Below are positions 62,809 through 64,000 of a DNA stretch of 64,000 nt, in pieces. A model generated the notes under the pieces. It did not search any database. It had not been told where the DNA came from and saw nothing but the letters and a program-made list of their open reading frames with translations. This DNA comes from Ruminococcus albus AD2013 (GTDB lineage: Bacteria; Bacillota; Clostridia; Oscillospirales; Ruminococcaceae): NCBI RefSeq assembly GCF_000526775.1, contig NZ_JAGS01000001.1:3224001-3288000 (forward strand). Direction: 5' to 3'. How positions within the stretch are numbered: position 1 is the first letter of the stretch; each line of letters begins with the position of its first letter. Made by a program: the position numbers and the translations under genes.

Positions 62809-63893
62809 TGGCTGAAAAAAAGAAAGCCCGCTCTGCCAGCAAAGCAAAATCTCTTGACTATATCGATTATGCAAAAGGCATCGGGATACTTTTGGTAATG
62901 TTGGGTCATGTCAATCTTGTAGTTCCCGACAGCAACCATATCGCTCACTATTTTGTAAGGCTGATATATTCTTTTCATATGCCTCTGTTCTTTGTCATCA
63001 CAGGTTTTTTGCTGGGCTATAAGGACAGTATCTCAAAAAAGGATACTGTCCCTGCCCTGAAAGCGGGCAGATTATTCATGCATATCATGGTGCCTTACTA
63101 TCTCTATTCAGTATTATTTATATTGGTTTACTACTATCGTTACGGCAACGAAGATGACCATATCACAGGTATGATCACTGCCACATGGACAACGATGGGC
63201 AATGCACCGCTGTGGTTTCTTTCGACCCTTTTCTTTGCACGGCTTCTGTTCCATTTTCTGAAATACAAACTTAAACTTGACATACGAGTGATTCTTTTGA
63301 TATCGCTTTACTTTTCACTCTTTGCAGTAAAGATATACTCTAGATTGAAAATACAAGGCTTGATGAAAGAAAAAGTCACAAGATTTCTTGCGGCAGCTGC
63401 TATACGTATAATACCCGCTGTGTTTTTTATTGCTTTCGGGTTTCTATTTTTCAATTATATCGACCGCAAAAACAAACACCGCAATCTTATATACGGCTTG
63501 ATACTTGGCGTTACATTGATAGTATGCTGCCATCTGTATCCCCCGGTGGTAAATATGCACACCCTGAAATTTAACAGTCTGTCAATGTTTCTGCTTACAG
63601 GCGTTACAGGTTCTTCAGCACTGATACTGATCTGTTCGGCTTTACCGGAGAGGATAATACCGCTTCGTGAACTTGGAAGAAGTTCTATGGATATAATGGT
63701 GATACATTACGATCCTATGCCTTTTTTCTTTATTGCAAACGACATTGTTTTAAAAGTTACAGGAGCTCGAAATTTTGTTATTATATGGCTGGTGACCTGC
63801 CTGATGGTCATACCTGTAGTTTTTATATGGAGAAAGCTCAAAGGTTTACCATTGCTTATAATCAAAAAACAAAGATCATTAGCCGGATCTTAA
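62808..63893 (+). CDS. Acyltransferase family 3 membrane protein
   Basis: A 361-residue polytopic protein of the acyltransferase-3 (OatA/NolL-like) family with about ten transmembrane helices. It starts with the family pattern SLDYIDYAKGIGILLVMLGH, where the helix-1 Asp and the His matter for transfer, and has YSFHMPLFFVITGFLLG. Members O-acetylate surface sugars or peptidoglycan. Basic residues precede helix 1 (MAEKKKARSASKAK). There is no C-terminal SGNH domain, so the acceptor is unknown. It overlaps metK by one base and is closed by a terminator at 63905. Confidence 0.9.
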   Translation: MAEKKKARSASKAKSLDYIDYAKGIGILLVMLGHVNLVVPDSNHIAHYFVRLIYSFHMPLFFVITGFLLGYKDSISKKDTVPALKAGRLFMHIMVPYYLYSVLFILVYYYRYGNEDDHITGMITATWTTMGNAPLWFLSTLFFARLLFHFLKYKLKLDIRVILLISLYFSLFAVKIYSRLKIQGLMKEKVTRFLAAAAIRIIPAVFFIAFGFLFFNYIDRKNKHRNLIYGLILGVTLIVCCHLYPPVVNMHTLKFNSLSMFLLTGVTGSSALILICSALPERIIPLRELGRSSMDIMVIHYDPMPFFFIANDIVLKVTGARNFVIIWLVTCLMVIPVVFIWRKLKGLPLLIIKKQRSLAGS

Positions 63894-63904
63894 TAAACAA
63901 ATTT

Positions 63905-63936
63905 TGCCCCGAAGCATTACAAAACGCTTCGGGGCA
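63905..63936. terminator. Terminator of the metK operon
   Basis: Perfect 11-bp stem TGCCCCGAAGC/GCTTCGGGGCA followed by TTGTTATTTATT; on the opposite strand AAAATTTG follows, so it may work both ways. The last 60 bases of the window show no gene. Confidence 0.88.
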
Positions 63937-64000
63937 TTGTTATTTATTCTGATTTGCATTTCAAATCTATCTGCGCGGACGGAGTATTATTTCCCGTTCA

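Overview
The window looks like a chromosomal segment of a Gram-positive, low-to-medium GC Clostridia (Oscillospiraceae), most likely a Ruminococcus close to R. albus. The evidence is a secreted protein with a cellulosome-type dockerin, consensus sigma-A promoters (often with an extended TGn -10), GGAGG ribosome-binding sites, an S-box (SAM-I) riboswitch on metK, and the style of the core genes. Species assignment is inference. No phage, insertion sequence, CRISPR array or replication origin is visible; this is mostly core genome.

Layout. 1-10.4 kb: the 3' part of purD, then a minus-strand block of metY, a lipoprotein, three small envelope or unknown genes and a zinc ribbon, then purB and a phosphoglucomutase. 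Two large palindromic non-coding elements lie here (1162-1425 and 7913-8561). 10.6-15.2 kb: a plus-strand block with a frameshifted beta-propeller-like gene, an unknown gene, a lipase-like hydrolase, the ComM/YifB AAA+ protein and another unknown. 15.2-16.3 kb: a 1-kb non-coding stretch ending in a perfect promoter. 16.3-33.8 kb: the transcription/translation core, with rpoB-rpoC, an ECF sigma/anti-sigma-like pair, rpsL, rpsG, fusA and tuf. It closes with the most unusual gene of the window, a TetM-like ribosomal GTPase fused to a YacP/Rae1-type NYN endoribonuclease.

33.8-40 kb: a candidate orphan small RNA, then a minus-strand set (histidine phosphatase, CPBP protease, GNAT, D-aminoacyl-tRNA deacylase), a radical SAM gene with thrB, and pta. 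The thrB-pta gap carries a 35-bp-arm palindrome over the thrB stop and seven exact-period 10-bp repeats. 40-45.3 kb: an operon coupling two bPH2 membrane proteins (the second frameshifted in a T7 run) to an unknown gene, a CheA with tandem P2 domains, and CheW. 45.4-53.4 kb: a dockerin-bearing VanY-type carboxypeptidase, pheA-ispF-GNAT, a two-permease ABC-2 exporter and a PrsA-like foldase lipoprotein.

53.6-64 kb: polA with an unknown gene, an RluA-type pseudouridine synthase and tcdA; tRNA-Arg(CCT); a fucose-isomerase-family enzyme; a tRNA-Gly/Arg/His cluster; and the SAM-riboswitch-controlled metK followed by an acyltransferase-3 membrane protein.

Themes that link genes are translation and ribosome quality control (S12, S7, EF-G, EF-Tu, GTPase-Rae1 fusion, Dtd, TcdA, RluA, tRNAs), sulfur/methionine metabolism (metY, metK) and cell-envelope sensing or remodelling (ECF system, CheA/CheW-bPH2 operon, VanY-dockerin, ABC exporter, PrsA). 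Many promoters and intrinsic terminators can be placed, so the transcription units are fairly well bounded. Start codons were moved inward from the longest open frame wherever a Shine-Dalgarno sequence supported it.
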